A stretch of 64,000 bases of DNA from Nostoc piscinale CENA21 (GTDB lineage Bacteria > Cyanobacteriota > Cyanobacteriia > Cyanobacteriales > Nostocaceae). Positions 63,740-64,000 of the stretch are shown here, in pieces (within the stretch, counting starts at the first letter, position 1; the number at the start of each line of letters is the position of its first letter). The stretch spans positions 2,669,263-2,733,262 of the forward strand of contig NZ_CP012036.1 in NCBI RefSeq assembly GCF_001298445.1, written 5' to 3'. The notes beneath the pieces are model-generated. The model made no database searches and was not told where the DNA came from. It saw only the letters and a list, made by a program, of their open reading frames with translations. The translations under genes and the position numbers were made by a program.

Positions 63740-64000
63740 CTACCGTGATTTTAGATCAGCGATCGCACCTTTGGTCATGGCGGCAATGGCTTTATCAGTA
63801 GCTTTTGGTAAATGATAATACTTACCTCCGGCTGTTTGGGCTAGTTCTTTGGCAAAGCCAGTGGAAACAAATTTACTTTCGGTATCTATTACCAATAATT
63901 GCATTCCCAAAGCTCGAAATCTGCCAGCAATTTCTAATAACTCGCCTTTGATATCTGGTTTTTCTCCTGGTTCTTGGGGTTCGCCTAAAGAACGCCCTAA
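63740..64000 (-). CDS. chlD: magnesium chelatase subunit D, C-terminal part
   Basis: Only the last 86 residues are in the window; the rest lies to the right. The sequence ELLEIAGRFRALGMQLLVID, then TESKFVSTGFAKELAQTAGG and KYYHLPKATDKAIAAM is the end of the von Willebrand A domain of ChlD/BchD. With ChlH and ChlI it inserts Mg2+ into protoporphyrin IX, the first step of chlorophyll synthesis. Confidence 0.92.
   Translation of the reverse strand, partial: LGRSLGEPQEPGEKPDIKGELLEIAGRFRALGMQLLVIDTESKFVSTGFAKELAQTAGGKYYHLPKATDKAIAAMTKGAIADLKSR

Overview
The window comes from a filamentous, heterocyst-forming cyanobacterium of the Nostoc/Anabaena type. The evidence is a phycoerythrocyanin (pec) operon followed by a phycocyanin (cpc) operon with four rod-core linker genes, a PatA-like pattern-formation protein just upstream, NblA, a helical carotenoid protein, sucrose synthase, the C-terminus of a Mg-chelatase D subunit, and abundant GCGATCGC (HIP1) octamers and heptanucleotide repeats. 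From memory, the patA-pec-cpc order matches Anabaena sp. PCC 7120. The tail of chlD lies at the right edge, and a Ser/Thr kinase runs off the left edge.

Layout. 1-3.7 kb: two tandem zinc-ribbon Ser/Thr kinases and a nuclease-fold hypothetical gene. 3.7-7.5 kb: a PaaK-like adenylating enzyme, a TetR regulator with a palindrome at its start, and an unknown lipoprotein gene pair. 7.9-14.8 kb: ABC1 kinase plus PP2C phosphatase, nblA and a third kinase. 14.9-24.4 kb: anmK, a GH57 glycosidase, a Ca2+/H+ antiporter, a peptidoglycan-binding protein and susA. 25-28 kb: a 38-residue membrane peptide gene with its own terminator, tRNA-His and a siroheme/cobalamin gene pair. 29.6-35.1 kb: an unrecognised all-helical protein, a receiver protein and PatA, a Uma2 protein and an RluA-family pseudouridine synthase. 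35.9-47.9 kb: pecBACEF then cpcBACDEF-G1-G2-L(G3)-G4, which encode rod pigments, their lyases and linkers. 48-57.7 kb: a receptor-like kinase with a periplasmic-binding-protein domain, a helical carotenoid protein, alpha-carbonic anhydrase, a carotenoid-desaturase-like oxidoreductase, and the ybeY-dgkA-trpG-MBL cluster. 58-60.4 kb: prfB (RF2) and a full-length diverged RF2 paralogue. 60.6-64 kb: a BI-1 protein, a group 3 sigma factor, a second Uma2 protein and chlD.

Two results stand out. (1) Beside prfB, which carries the classical CTT-TGA-C programmed +1 frameshift site, lies a second 375-codon RF2-like gene. It keeps the same recoding site but has lost the GGQ catalytic motif and has altered the SPF anticodon motif. 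This is the best candidate here for an undescribed regulatory system. (2) At least 13 one-base frame breaks interrupt conserved genes (two in susA, two in a kinase, one each in pecB, pecE, rluD-like, prfB, a sigma factor and others). Twelve are one extra base in A/T runs of 6-9. In every case removing that base restores a full-length protein, so these are much more likely systematic homopolymer errors in the sequence than pseudogenes. The affected genes are reported as single CDS spans.

Gene spans use the start I judge most likely. Family names are from recognition of sequence motifs, not from a database search.
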